Assembly: GCA_004794655.1 (NCBI GenBank)
Contig: SMMW01000001.1
Location: 3,903,001-3,967,000, forward strand
DNA length: 64,000 nucleotides
Origin: Marisa cornuarietis
Lineage: Eukaryota > Mollusca > Gastropoda > Architaenioglossa > Ampullariidae
Direction: 5' to 3'
Shown here: piece after piece, positions 24,601-35,612 of the stretch
Layout: every line of letters starts with the position of its first letter
Numbering within the stretch: position 1 is the first letter of the stretch
Translations under genes and position numbers: made by a program
The notes under the pieces: generated by a model
Told to the model about the DNA's origin: nothing
What the model saw: the letters and a program-made list of their open reading frames with translations, nothing else
Databases searched by the model: none

Positions 24601-27600
24601 CTTTCCCATACTTTGTTTCTTGACTGCTATCTCTGTTCTAAATTAAGGAGTTAATGTTATTAAAAAAAGGCCAAGATTTTCTCTGGATAGGGATGACTAG
24701 CTAGTATGTCAGTGGCCAACCTTCACATCTGATCGGTCACCTGAATGGAGCGTATGCCCAGCCTAATAGTGTGTTACTAAACTACTGAGTATAACCAGTA
24801 ATAACATCTGTCACAAAAACGGTTGAAGAAGTCCCTTAGCCTTTCAGTCATTGGGAAGGGAGAGAGTAAAACTATGCTTGTCTTGGGGGTCACCTTTTTC
24901 CTAAGGGCACATCTCATTCCTTAAGTTATCTTTCCTTCTCCAACCTTCTAAGGGGTTATATATTCATGCAATACTTGGGTCAAATAGGCATAGTATGCTG
25001 ACCGACATGGGTATCAAACCAAGTAGCATGCACATCTCTGGCCTCTGGCTCTAACCTCTTGGCTGATTCCCCATTTCTACTATAATCAACACAAATAAAT
25101 TTTTATCAGTTAAAAAAAAATTGTTTTATTTGAAGCCAACCATACCAATTAAAAAAAGACTAATATCGCTGCATAATTAATTGCTGATAATCTAATTTTA
25201 TTATCATATGATGACTAAATATGCATGCACACAAGTATGTGTATACACAAATGCATGAGTAAGCATGCACACACCTCCCACTACACACAGACACCTCAAA
25301 GACATGCTATCTCAAACCTTACCCAATTCTTGTCGACTGCCACCAACACCTACACCATATTTCCTTGTGACATTCTCTACTTGTCCACTACAAAGAGTTT
25401 TGCTCTCCGCAAACCCAAGGTAATTGTATGACCCAAAGTTCATCACGTGCAGTTTGTGGCCTGTAAACCTGATGTGTGTAGGAAAAGAGAGAAGAATGCA
25501 TCTTCATTTTAAACTGAAGCTAAATTACTATAGAGCATTCAGTATATCTTTTCACCAAGAATTACCTTGATGAAGTTTCCATTAATTAAAACTGAACATG
25601 CACAGCTTCTGTTCCAACAATATCAAGAAAACCAAAGCCTATTTGATAGCACTATTATTAAAAAAAAAAATAACTTTTAATAAAATAATGAAATAAAATA
25701 ACAGAATGAATTACTTCTAATCACTCCAGATCATCAATACACTTTCCTTAACTTTTTAAAGACATCTATAAAATTTCTCAATTCTTATGTAGTTTTGCAT
25801 TTTCATTATGCTATGCTCAGTACCAAAGACTGGAGAATATTAACTGTGTCACATCTCAAAGTATTTTAAATCATGTTTAAGTAATCTTGAAACATGGTAC
25901 ATTTAATCTGCATTTGCAATATGTGCATGTATGTGCATATACATGCAGACACATGCACACACATACAAAACCAAAGCAATACACCAAAGAACATATGCAT
26001 ACAGTAAATGTTCAAAATGCTTTCACCATTGTTACACTGTGGATACTGAACATAGATCTGTTAAAAAAGGACATCTTCCATTTTACCTACACTCTCTTCA
26101 AAGGTAATTTCAAGTTGTCTAGCCACATATATTTGTTCCAAACAATCAACAGGTCAACAATAAGCATCAGGGAAGATAAAGATATTAACACGTTTAAGGG
26201 GAGAACAGCACTGCATGCCTTTTAGAACATTCTGCTCCACGTCAAATAATTGCATAACTCACTGTTAGTTACTGTGTATCCAAGTACTGGAATGCCCTTC
26301 CGCTTCAAATATGCCATTTATAGTCAAACATGACATTTAACTTTTCATCTAGCATACTTTTCTAAAAATTAGTTTCAGCTGTTAATGCTAGTAACTAGAT
26401 AAATATTGTTTTTAATTAGATGTTGCTGTGCTCTTGGTTTTATAAAAGCTTATTCTCTTTGAAATATAACTTATTATCTTAATTTTTATCTTCTTGATGA
26501 AAATCATCAGTACTCTGACAAGTGCTGTGAACAGACTCACATAAGAGTGATTCTGCACTATTATGATTCTTGACAGATAAGGATAAGGGTAGTTTCTGGA
26601 AAAAAAAAATCTAATGAAAATCTGAGATTTTCAGTGAAAAATATAGAGCATGATCACATCAATGTTACAACAAAAGATTCACGAAATAAGCAGAGTAAGC
26701 TTTGTCATAACAGATTTGTAACAGTTCATGACTCAAGCAGGGTACCTTCCTTAGTAGCTGCATACCAGCATCTCTCACAGAGTTGAACATAGGAATGGAA
26801 CATTTAAGCTCTGTCTACCATCCAGTCTAAGCAGTATGGGATTTCCTGCTTTGTCATGCAGCTGAACTGATAGAAGGGTACATGGACAATAAGGTGACAG
26901 AAGCAAATGCAGGCTTATTTTTAAAATAAACAATCACATCCTGCTCAACTCTTGTGCCACATCTATAGTCTGGGTATCATTTTACATCATAGCTTTATGG
27001 TGCATTTGCTGAACACTGTTCATTTTTTTGCCACCAATGACATGACTTTTCTATAAATTTATTTACTTCCATACCCAGTGTTACAATTTTTTCTGATAAT
27101 TTTGTTCTGATCAATGCTTTTAGTGTTTGAAATTGAAAGATTCCAATAAACTGTTTATTATTAATAGTGTAATCAGACACAAAAATCTGGAAATCTGTGT
27201 CATTCCCATAAACAGATGACTGAAGAGGTAAAATTCTGGGGGAAAAAATCTATGAGTGAAAAAGCAGAATGTTAATGTTTGTGGGCTGATAATAGAAGAT
27301 ACACAAGCAGGTCCCTTCCGGGAGCAAAGTACACACATAGTGGTAGCTAGTTCTTTGCAATTCCTTACTCAAAAGCCTTGATTAAAGTGGTTTACTTGCT
27401 TACAGCAAATTTATTCATTTCATTTAAATCTTTTTTTTTTTTTCTATTCAGATATGACTCTTTGTATAACTGCAGTTGGTAAAACTATTAATCCTTTGGT
27501 GTGGAAGTTTAAAGAAAAATTTTGTTTACATGCTATGGTTTAAAGGACTGGTTAGCAAAACCACAGATTAACTGTTGCCCAAAATTCTCTTGTAATGTGC

Positions 27601-30600
27601 AAAGCCTACACCAGCTTAACAAGAATATTGTCTTGACAAAGTCCTATTAACACAATTAGAAGTGCACTGCAATGCGCAAATACTAATGAAGGAGAGGGCG
27701 TGCACAGGTACAGGCAGTCAGCTGGAAAGAAATCTGCCTGGTAACTAATAGACATACTCAAGGTTCCAAAAGTAGTCTGTTGATACCCTCTCCATTACAT
27801 CAAACTCTGAACCAGGACAACCAGCTATAGGACGATTCCAACAGTCCCGTACACGCCGGTACATGTGGCGTGTGAAAAATCCCTCCCAAGAGTTCAGGAG
27901 GGGTACATAACCCTGTGAATGGATGATAAAAGAAGAGGGAAAAAAAGGTACATATTCAATTATAAACATGCCTAAGTAGGGGTGGGGGGAACAAATACAT
28001 GACACAATAAGCATGCAGTTCAAACTGGTCAATGATGGTGGAGAAAGAAGGGAAAACTGCAAGACTGTCTCTGACATTCAAAATAGTCAGAGACTCTTGT
28101 TTAAAAACACTGGACTACAGTTTACAGTTCTCTCCAGCAAAATCATCTATGCAAAGTGCTCCTATAAATCACCTTATCTTCATGGTTTAACGTCTGTTAC
28201 TTTCACCAATATTCACTATGTGAGTTAAGCTGTACCGTAAATGTGCAGGACACATTAAGGCACAGTATTTTTTTTTTTAATCCCCTTCTTTCTCAGAAAC
28301 ATCATTTCAAGGCATGCTTCAAGGGATTAGTAAGCCCTCGAGCAGAACATACTCAAAACTCCACCCATGGTCATGAGTGACTCTCTCCAGAATGTCGATT
28401 TGAGAACCTGCACAACTGGCAATGGGAATGTTCCAAACATCACGGATGCGCCTATAAACATTGCGGGTGTAAAAGCTCTCCCAGCTCTGGTAGAGAGGAA
28501 CATAGCCCTGGCAAGAGAGAGAACTTATGTAACATACGACAAAATAAAGATTCCATGCAAAACACAGACCCAAAAGCATAAACTCAAGAACACTTCCACG
28601 TCACTCGCTGGAGCACATATTTGCAAGGATATGGGTCAAAACAATGTCCTGGTTTAGGTATAAGAACAATTTAAATCACAGTAATTTACTCAAGTATGTC
28701 TACCAATCTCAGCTTCTAACAAATTAATAATTTTGGGTAGTAAGTATATTAAGGCTTTCAAAGAATCAGAAATTCTGTACCTACAATAAAACCATTCTGA
28801 GGGATAAGAAATACTGTTTAGTATGAACATCTCACACTGTGACAGAAGTTCACCTTTGGCATACAGTCGGACTTATAATCACTTAGAACATCTTTATTTT
28901 TGCTTTGTTAAACCTGAACCTACATCAATGGAGGAATAAAGGTTTCATGAGATACCTATGATAATACTGGCTTTCCGTGTGTGGCTTTTTTACATGTTTT
29001 GTGTTTGAATGTGTGAAAAGGGTAACCGCAAAAGAAAAAAATGGCCGGTCAAGAGTGGGTTACTTTTGACATATATTCTATTCACACTAAGAAGTTTTGA
29101 ACATTCAGGGTGCACTACTTTTCACCTAACAAATTTCTACAATTTCCACATAAAAAGTATTTGTCAACATATTCCTGAAAAAAAAATTAATGCGATCTGA
29201 ATTCATACTGATGGGCATCATGGTATTTTATCCTGAAATCATGGAAACTTTGATCACTGAGACAGTCCGAGTCGATCCGTTGACTAACAGTCCTTTCTTC
29301 CATGATGCCATTTTCATCTCAGTCCAACAAGATGAAACAAGTGCAATGTGGCTAAACTTCTTGATGAGGCAGAAAAACTGTCTATAGCTTGTGTGACCTG
29401 TGGTAGTTTATCTTCAGCATTCTTGATCTGCTATTTTTAATGACTTCTCCAATGACAAACAATTGCAGATTTAAACTCTAAATCTTTGACAATGAAATGT
29501 GTCGCCAGACAAATCTGATCCTCCATTTTTCTTCTGTCTCCAGAATTTCTTTTTTCCCATAATTTATGCATTTATTTTAATTCATAAACTTGTTGGATAA
29601 TGGAGTACTGTATTTGTTTAGTTGTTAATCAAATAGCACTACACTTTATTATTATTATTCCTGTTTCTACACGCCATCCCTTTCTCTTTCCTGTCGTCCG
29701 GTTGGTTTCTTCAATTTCTCCCTATCATGGTTATTATTATTATTATACTATTATTATTATTATTTACTATCATTTGTAAAGCACCATGAGCTTGCTCATA
29801 GGGATGGGATATGGCTTTATACAAATAACCTTTATTATTATTATTAGTCATCTTTGTCTAGTTGATGACGGAAGTCGTATGTAAAAAATGGTTGTCCGAA
29901 CACTTTTATTAAATATCTGCTAAGAATTTCAGAAACACGAACAGGTTTACAGCAGTATATAAATGTTGCTTGAAACTGAAAGACTTTTCTAGTTGTAATG
30001 ACCGTTAGTTTTCACTGAAAGTCTGTCAACGTCAACTTTTTACAGGCAGAAGAACCAGATGAAAACAAGAATGTGTAAATCTATTTTACAACCCATGACC
30101 CATTTTAGGAGTTGAACTTTTGTCACAGTGTCATCCCCATGTTTGATCATACCAAGAACAGAGCCATTCATGAATCCTACTGATGCATATTGTTTAAATA
30201 AAGATTATTACTTGTTCGCATTAATGTGATCGCAGATTTTAGTTGTTTTTTGGGGGGGGTTTTTGTTTCACTACAATCTCCAAGGCACAACTGAATGCTA
30301 AAGGCAGCATGCTTAAAATAAATATCTGGTCTGATGAAGGCAACAGATATGGAGCCTGAGCCAGACAAAATGCAAATGTGATGCTGCCTGAGGCAGTAGT
30401 GCTTTTTAAATACTTTACCTCCAGTGTACCTGCTTGAACAAGCTAAAGAAAACAGATCACAAACTGCAAATGCTACTGAGCTAATGCTTCTCTCATTCAC
30501 ATATTATGCAAATCATACAACAGTGCAACTCTGCTTTGTCATCTACCAGTACATGGTATAGACAGAATTCTTTTTACATAAAATTTCCAGTCTGCATGCA

Positions 30601-31660
30601 GAGGATGTTTACTCTATTCCCTTTAATATATATTTATTAAGCCACATAAAGCACAGTACTGTTGCCTCTTTGACATACCTCATAGCTGCCTCAGCAAAGA
30701 CTTTTCAGAATGGATGACAAATGCCAATTGTTACATCAATAATCTGTACTTTGTCTAGACATGTAAAATGTAAGCGATAATCTAACTACCATGCAGATAT
30801 ATATAAGAGTAAAATATTCAGTTCATCTATTCCAAACAATGCTGCACCTGAAATGCCTCGTGCTTGACATAATATAAAAGAACATAAAAAGAAACAACTG
30901 CATTTGCAGACTTATCTTACCTCTAAGTTAGGTTCAGTGCAGCTCTTGTCTTTCTCTATGCCATAAAATCGAAGAAAGTCTCTTATGTGGCCAACAATAA
31001 CCAGCATGGCATAACCAAGATAAGTCAGAATGGCAATAAGCAGAGGAGTCTCCTCGAATGATTCAAAAAAATCATTCTGCCAGCTGGATTTCTAGACATA
31101 AATTAACATAGCATACATAAAGCAGCTATTGTCAAGCAAGCTGACAATTTACACCCCATACGAAACTCTGTGTGTGTGTGTGTCAATTACATTCCCACGT
31201 GCTTTGCTAAAGCACTATTATTTTGGTCTGTGTTTTATCTTCCGTTTCCGTCTCTCAATCTTTCAAGTTCAAATATCAGTAAATAAAACAGTTGATTAAA
31301 ATTTTTATCTGCTTTTTATTGACGTATGACTTGAGCACTTTATGAACGTCATTTGAAAAGATTAATATCTGGGTTGCCAGACCTGAGATAAACAAAATAG
31401 GCATACAAGGTGGTTTTCCGTCACAACCTGCTCCTGCGTAGTGTTCGTTAATGGTGGTTAAGACTGGAATAAATTAGGCACTTCACAGTAGAATTTAGCA
31501 TTACCTGTTCAGACTTTCCATTTGTTTTACCGTTTACTCCATTTTTGTATCCATTCGTATGACCATCCCGATAGCCACTTCTGGAACTGCCAATCCTTTC
31601 GTCTGACATACCTGCCTTCCAATGTGCTTCCGAACTAACACTGCCCCTCCCCGAAGCCAT
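18638..31660 (-). CDS. serine palmitoyltransferase catalytic subunit, SPTLC2/3-like (copy 1)
   Basis: Multi-exon gene, about 555 residues (human SPTLC2 is 562). It catalyses the PLP-dependent condensation of L-serine and palmitoyl-CoA to 3-ketosphinganine at the ER membrane, with an SPTLC1 partner. Coding exons in transcript order: 31505-31660, 30921-31091, 28353-28507 or 27758-27912, 25323-25468, 23024-23148, 22500-22593, 22078-22183, 21633-21852, 21076-21202, 20427-20562, 19643-19772, 18829-18927, then a probable stop at 18638-18640. All junctions are GT/AG and phases match. One membrane helix (about residues 69-86), LDEAHS (Asp 343), PLP lysine 378 in GTFTKSFG and [13 protein letters not shown] are present. 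Odd: two alternative exon 3 sequences. The start (AACATGG) has a good Kozak context. A near-identical gene lies upstream in the same orientation. Confidence 0.93.
18829..18927 (-). CDS. SPT copy 1 exon 12
   Basis: 33 codons, phase 0 to 0: [14 protein letters not shown] matches the C-terminal helix of SPTLC2; the tail [13 protein letters not shown] is lineage-specific. Donor GTAAGC. Confidence 0.88.
19227..19264. repeat. 38-bp direct repeat, copy 2
   Basis: Nearly identical to 18595-18632 but located inside the intron between exons 11 and 12 of SPT copy 1. Confidence 0.75.
19643..19772 (-). CDS. SPT copy 1 exon 11
   Basis: 130 nt. Encodes [31 protein letters not shown] and [12 protein letters not shown], the highly conserved small-domain region with the substrate-contacting arginines. 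Flanked by CTACAG and GTCAGT. Confidence 0.93.
20427..20562 (-). CDS. SPT copy 1 exon 10
   Basis: 136 nt. Encodes [14 protein letters not shown] and [16 protein letters not shown]. Flanked by CTACAG and GTGAGT. Confidence 0.93.
20930..20991 (+). mobile_element. truncated non-LTR retrotransposon 3' end
   Basis: CCTCTGGGACAAATAAAG followed by ATTATCTTATCTTAT is the usual 3' end form of invertebrate LINEs (AATAAA then a TTATC-type short repeat). No coding part is left. It sits in the intron between SPT copy 1 exons 9 and 10. Confidence 0.6.
21076..21202 (-). CDS. SPT copy 1 exon 9
   Basis: 127 nt. Encodes [35 protein letters not shown]. The AHSH and APVTQQ segments follow the PLP-lysine region as in SPTLC2. 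Flanked by TACAG and GTTGTA. Confidence 0.92.
21633..21852 (-). CDS. SPT copy 1 exon 8 (PLP lysine exon)
   Basis: 220 nt. Contains [23 protein letters not shown] and [16 protein letters not shown]; the PLP Schiff-base lysine codon is at 21672-21674 (Lys 378, equivalent to human Lys 379). It differs from the matching exon of copy 2 at only 12 of 220 bases, far fewer than the other exons. Confidence 0.95.
22078..22183 (-). CDS. SPT copy 1 exon 7
   Basis: 106 nt. Encodes [20 protein letters not shown] and [14 protein letters not shown]. Flanked by TTGCAG and GTATTG. Confidence 0.93.
22271..22440 (-). mobile_element. tRNA-derived SINE, nearly full length
   Basis: On the minus strand an A-box-like GTGGCACAGCAGTCAGTG is followed by a B box GGGTTCAGCTC (plus strand 22372-22382) and a tail TGCCGTGATATAGCCTTAG...GGCGTAAAACAC. 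Members of the same family lie at 34593 and 60004. Inserted in the intron between exons 6 and 7 of SPT copy 1. Confidence 0.75.
22500..22593 (-). CDS. SPT copy 1 exon 6
   Basis: 94 nt. Encodes [27 protein letters not shown] is a family signature near the active site. Flanked by TTACAG and GTGAGT. Confidence 0.94.
23024..23148 (-). CDS. SPT copy 1 exon 5
   Basis: 125 nt. Encodes [32 protein letters not shown]. Flanked by TTTCAG and GTAATT. A TA microsatellite lies 10 bp upstream of it in the intron. Confidence 0.93.
23155..23177. repeat. (TA)n microsatellite
   Basis: About eleven TA units beside the exon 5 acceptor of SPT copy 1. Confidence 0.8.
24930..25072 (-). mobile_element. tRNA-derived SINE-like element
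   Basis: The minus strand has an A-box-like AGAGGTTAGAGCCAG and a B-box-like GGTTTGATACCC (plus strand 25009-25020), then GCATACTATGCCTATTTGACCC, shared with the element at 12195. It lies in the intron between SPT copy 1 exons 4 and 5. Confidence 0.55.
25323..25468 (-). CDS. SPT copy 1 exon 4
   Basis: 146 nt. Encodes [20 protein letters not shown] and SRQELG; the FGSYNYLGF motif opens the aminotransferase fold-type I domain. Third codon positions are about 40% G or C (hand count). Confidence 0.93.
27758..27912 (-). CDS. SPT copy 1 exon 3B (downstream alternative)
   Basis: 155 nt, acceptor TTCACAG, donor GTATGT. Encodes [40 protein letters not shown] and a WNLE end. Homologous to exon 3A 440 nt upstream (31 of 52 residues identical) and to copy 2 exon 3 (36 of 52). 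Phase 0 in and phase 2 out, exactly as 3A, so the two cannot be joined in frame and either can replace the other. Confidence 0.9.
28353..28507 (-). CDS. SPT copy 1 exon 3A (upstream alternative)
   Basis: 155 nt, acceptor CTTGCCAG, donor GTATGT. Encodes [40 protein letters not shown] and a WSFE end. It is the version closer to human SPTLC2 at the start (LYQ, FYTRN, RIRD). It shares 36 of 52 residues with copy 2 exon 3. Confidence 0.92.
29236..29850 (+). mobile_element. dispersed retroposon-like repeat, copy A
   Basis: Runs of high similarity to 35790-36358: CCTTTCTTCCA, CTCAGCATTCTTGATCTG, GGTTGGTTTCTTCAATTTC, then CACCATGAGCTTGCT, GGGATATGGC and an ATT-rich tail. The tail marks the 3' end on the plus strand. 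Remnant frames on the minus strand ([22 protein letters not shown]) are shared with copy B; family unknown. It sits in the intron between exons 2 and 3A of SPT copy 1. Confidence 0.65.
30921..31091 (-). CDS. SPT copy 1 exon 2 (transmembrane)
   Basis: 57 codons, phase 0. Encodes [37 protein letters not shown]; the single membrane helix of SPTLC2 anchors the enzyme in the ER. Flanked by TCTAG and GTAAGA. Confidence 0.92.
31505..31660 (-). CDS. SPT copy 1 exon 1
   Basis: 52 codons from ATG (context AACATGG) to donor [20 protein letters not shown] start and an Asn/Gly/Lys-rich tail ([16 protein letters not shown]), like the flexible cytosolic N-terminus of SPTLC2. A related NGHNGH-type tail is in copy 2. 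Confidence 0.88.
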
Positions 31661-32685
31661 GTTTTCGCCCTCTGCTTGTAACAGTGTATTTGATTGGCGA
31701 AGACTAGAAACATTCGCGTGATTAATCCAATGATATTATTTCTTACTTTAATGTTTGGTACTCTGATCCGGTGAGAATTTATTTTTTACTCGAAAAATGT
31801 GAAAACGCCCCTTTGCGAGACCTCTTGATGGATTCGCTTCAAATAATTTGCTTGCATGTATATGAAACTCAAGTAAACTAAATGATTCCTACAGTATCTC
31901 GGAAGTGCTTGATGATTCATGAACAGTGTGCCTGTTACTAACAGCGCCAAGAAAACAAAGGTAGATAACTGGAATAATAACACTCAAATTGTGGAATCGG
32001 ATTATATGCATGCCGCTATTACATTAATACTTGTAGTGGTCTACTTTCTGGCCTCAACATGGCTTTATTTTTCTTGTGTAGTTTCCAAACTGTGACACTG
32101 TATTTTTTATCGTGCTGTTTTGTTGGAGCATATGAATTAAGCTTACTGCCAAAGGGGCAAATCCGCTATTTAAATAAAAATAAAATAGTAAAAACTTAAA
32201 AAAAAACAATTTCTTATGTTATTCTATATAATGTTAATATTTTCGTTTGCCCGGCTCAAGTGATATGGATACACCACACGTACCGTTCAATTCGCTACGT
32301 CAAAAAAAAAAAATATATATATATACACGTGTGTTTGTGTGTGTGAGCGCATTCTTACAAACGCATGTGAGATCGACAGAGATGATAGCAGAACATAAAG
32401 AGAGGCTCTGATCGAAGTCCCGATCGAGCCGATTATTTAATTAAAGTCATATACATTCACAATGAAAATAAAGACAACAGCAGACTCTTGAGTGGCAAGT
32501 ACAATTATCTAATCCGTTTATTTCAGTCATCATAGCTGGTCCCTGCTTCCTTCGCCAAGTCGAATACACGTACGTGAGTGATGCTAAAAGTCGATCAAAG
32601 CAAACGAGTTCAGTCTAGAAATCAACGTCATAAAATCATGTACGTCGATCACAATTAATTAGGATCTCTCTCTCTCTCTCATGCC

Positions 32686-32759
32686 AGCACAGAATGCCGA
32701 AAACACATGGGTCCCATGTTCTACACCAGGGGACCCATGTATTTCTGGCATTCTGTGCT
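32686..32759. repeat. foldback hairpin, 30-bp arms
   Basis: Arms 32686-32715 (AGCACAGAATGCC...GGGTCCC) and 32730-32759 are inverted copies with about three mismatches and a 14-nt loop. Confidence 0.8.
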
Positions 32760-33487
32760 AGTAGGGGACACTTCAAAACAAATTGATCGAGTTTCGGTAA
32801 ACGGCAATTTCTGGACGGACTGTAATTTGCACACACACCCTCTGCTATCTTAATCACGTACTACTGACTGACAGATCGAATATGTTGCTGCAAAATCCAG
32901 CTGGTAAAATATCACGAGCTTGTATGTAACACGCTATATAAACTATGGTTAAAAACTATGCGTGAGAAGCATTTTTTCATTTTCTCTCGGATACACAATT
33001 TCAAAAACCCCGTCATTCATTTTGCACTTGTTTGATGGTTGATGATTTATATAAGAAAATCCCATGTTATGTAATTCGTTCTAGATCACTGCGCCCTGTT
33101 TTAAGTTGAATGGTAAATAAGGTCTTTTAAAATCTACACCATTCTCTTTTTTCGCCTCCCCCAACCCAGATTGTAACTGAAAATCCTTTGGATAATAAAT
33201 CATCCTCGGATAACATTGTTTTCAAATGGTTGTTTTATCAGAAATAAGTATACAGTTTCAAGCATTGTTTCTCCAGAAATTGCCCCTCGGATAATAGATA
33301 TAAGTGTGATGTATATTATTATCGTCATGTTTACTCCGAACAATTCGTGTTGCCCAGACTTTAAACGGCGCTACAGTATCAGTAACTGTTAGCTACGAGA
33401 TTAACACCAGTGAGTTTGTTTTTACGCAACTGGTTCGAACCATTACCACTGTAAATTATTTATTATTATATCCATGCTTGCTCTCTC

Positions 33488-33489
<2 letters not shown>

Positions 33490-33519
<30 letters not shown>
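33490..33519. repeat. (CA)n microsatellite
   Basis: About fifteen CA units followed by CG units. Confidence 0.85.
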
Positions 33520-33521
<2 letters not shown>

Positions 33522-33811
33522 GCGCGAACAATAGTCCGATAAAATACTTTGTGAAGCAGATGTCTTGTTCAGAAACCCACATAAACAGAACGAAAACTGA
33601 AATCAAAAAGTGTGGTTGAAAATTAAAAGTGAACACAAGATAACCAATTATGTCTCAGTCAATCAAAACTGGAGTTATGCTTCTCAGAAACGAGTGCTTC
33701 TCGGGGAAAATTCAGCAGTACCACAAGGGTAGTATATGATCGTCCCTTACAAAACTCCTATTTGTATGATCTTTCCATATAGCCAGGCAAAACCCAAACA
33801 GTAATTTGAGA

Positions 33812-33945
33812 CAGTGGAGGATGAGGTTAAGGGGGCAGAAGCCCCCTTAAAAAAGATACCGAGGAGGCGAGAATGCGAACGTCGTTCACTAACAGCATGA
33901 AGTTTCCGCCCCACCCCCAAACCCGAGCATCTTCGTACGCCACTG
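33812..33945. mobile_element. short MITE-like repeat, copy A
   Basis: 134 bp ending CGTACGCCACTG, with a diverged inverted start CAGTGGAGG. Inside, GCCCCCTTAAAAAAGATACC and GAACGTCGTTCACT are shared with 52533-52687. Confidence 0.55.
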
Positions 33946-34592
33946 CACCAGTCAACATTATATATCTTCTGTTGCTCGGCTCTTTTCTTGTAATTAAATT
34001 GTATTTTACACCAATTTGCTTTTCAGTTACTTTGACGCATTTGACACAAAAAGATGATGTTCTGAAATCATTGAAATCATTCACTCACCTATTCCCATGT
34101 TCTGCGAGTAACTTGCAGTACATTCCAACCGTATTGTCTCAATTGTCACGACACGGACATATTAAATTTCACCGAGAGTAAGTTACTGAGGCTTGTTGTA
34201 ATCACAGTTATTAGAGTCGACTAGACCACATCACAGGTACACGCAGTAAAACACAGTTCCTTCAGACTTGATTCACATGGTGGGCAGCGTCGCTGAGTAC
34301 GTGCATGATTTGCACGATCCCGTGTATACACAAAGTTGATTCCCTTGCTGTATCCCTCGTCCCAAAGTATGGTGATCTGACCTTGTGACATGGTGCGCGG
34401 TTTCCTTTCCAGTCATCAGTCTCTTGGTCCCTGCTGAAATACAGTTAATATTTTCCGTTTTACTCAACCAAACTTATGATACAAAATATATTAGCCTTTC
34501 GTCTACAGACAAGTGTGCTGTCGCTTTCACTATAAATATTAATGAAATATCGAATATACTTCTCTTCTATACACACCTCTTTGTTTGTTTGT

Positions 34593-34634
34593 TAGTGTTT
34601 AACGCCGTGCCAGCAACTAAGGCTATATCACGGC
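34593..34634 (-). mobile_element. SINE 3' tail fragment
   Basis: The minus strand reads CCGTGATATAGCCTTAGTTG then GGCACGGCGTTAAACAC, the same tail as the SINE at 22271. The tRNA-like head is missing. Confidence 0.65.
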
Positions 34635-34967
34635 GATACACACGTCTTCCTTAAGCATTACTCCTAACAACAGTCCACACAATACTAGTCCATCTTTAAT
34701 CTCCCCCCCCTCCACCACCCTCGTCTATTGGCTACTTCCCTACTCGATAGCCTCAGTTCTTGTTACGCAATTCCTCTTTGCATTGTCTATATTTGCCTTT
34801 TATATTAGCCATCGTTTATTAGTCATCAGTACTGTTGTTTATCCTTCAGTCATTCGTGTGTTGTCCATGTCTCGTTCTTGTCTCAAGCACTAAGACCACG
34901 CTCCTTACGAGCCTGAGTATGCGCAATATAAAGCACACATTTTTATTATTACTGTCGCTGAAGATAA

Positions 34968-35040
34968 TAATAATAATAATGTCGATTTATGCAGTGCATT
35001 TCTTTACTGTACTGTAGACTCAATGTGCTTTACAAACATG
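34968..35040 (-). repeat. (AAT)n-linked repeat fragment
   Basis: AATAATAATAATAATGTCGA is followed by TTTATGCAGTGCATTTC and CAATGTGCTTTACAAA. In the reverse orientation this is the AAAGCACATTG...(ATT)n type of 3' end of invertebrate retroposons. Confidence 0.45.
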
Positions 35041-35332
35041 TTCTGACTACAAAACACTGAAAGCACACATTCAACCGATGCATTAAATAACACACATACT
35101 GACTACACAGACTAAAATACATCAGGAAGAAACCGGCTAGAGACACAACAACAGACATAAAAGACGAAACATTTGCGCATGAAGCATGGCCGGGGTTCGG
35201 CATAGGAAAGGACAGGTAAACTGCGAGCAGGAAAAGATGAATTCGAGAAGAGATCTGTTCAGATATCTGATTTGAGGTAACGCAGCATTTCTCAAATTTG
35301 GCATTAACATAGCCAATGCATTGTCCAGGTCG

Positions 35333-35338
35333 TTTATT
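35333..35338 (-). terminator. candidate poly(A) signal of SPT copy 2
   Basis: AATAAA on the minus strand, about 170 nt beyond the exon 12 donor. It overlaps the TAA that would end a read-through of exon 12. Chance occurrence cannot be excluded in AT-rich DNA. Confidence 0.3.
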
Positions 35339-35504
35339 GAGATCTTTCTGATGAAAAGAAAGGTTGGCTAGTGAATTCGATGGAACGGTACTTTGTTGGA
35401 GGTGTGGGTGGATGGACAGTGATCATTCGATGGGCCGGGTGGCAGGGGGAAGGAGAATAGTGGGGAAAAAATAAAACAAAAGAGAAAAATAAAATAACAC
35501 TCAC

Positions 35505-35612
35505 GCAACTCGTCGACCAGAATGGTTCTTCTCCTACTTGGAAGTCTGGAACTGGCATGGTAGAGTACTTCAATTTGAGCAGGTCCCCCACCTCGTCAAT
35601 GATGTCCAGCGC
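35505..35612 (-). CDS. SPT copy 2 exon 12
   Basis: 36 codons, phase 0: [20 protein letters not shown] then [13 protein letters not shown] and donor GTGAGT. The last third differs from copy 1. Reading through the donor stays open for about 56 more codons to a TAA at 35334. Confidence 0.85.

Larger units (their letters stand above)
31661..35332. other. intergenic region between the two SPT copies
   Basis: Holds the copy 1 promoter side and copy 2 terminator side, but no recognisable gene. Contains a foldback hairpin, a CA microsatellite, a short MITE, a SINE tail and an (AAT)n repeat, listed separately. Confidence 0.6.

Noticed and set aside
35334..35504. Open extension of SPT copy 2 exon 12 to a TAA
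   Set aside because: A strong donor (GTGAGT) precedes it and the sequence has no match to SPT C-termini. Kept only as a possible alternative end.
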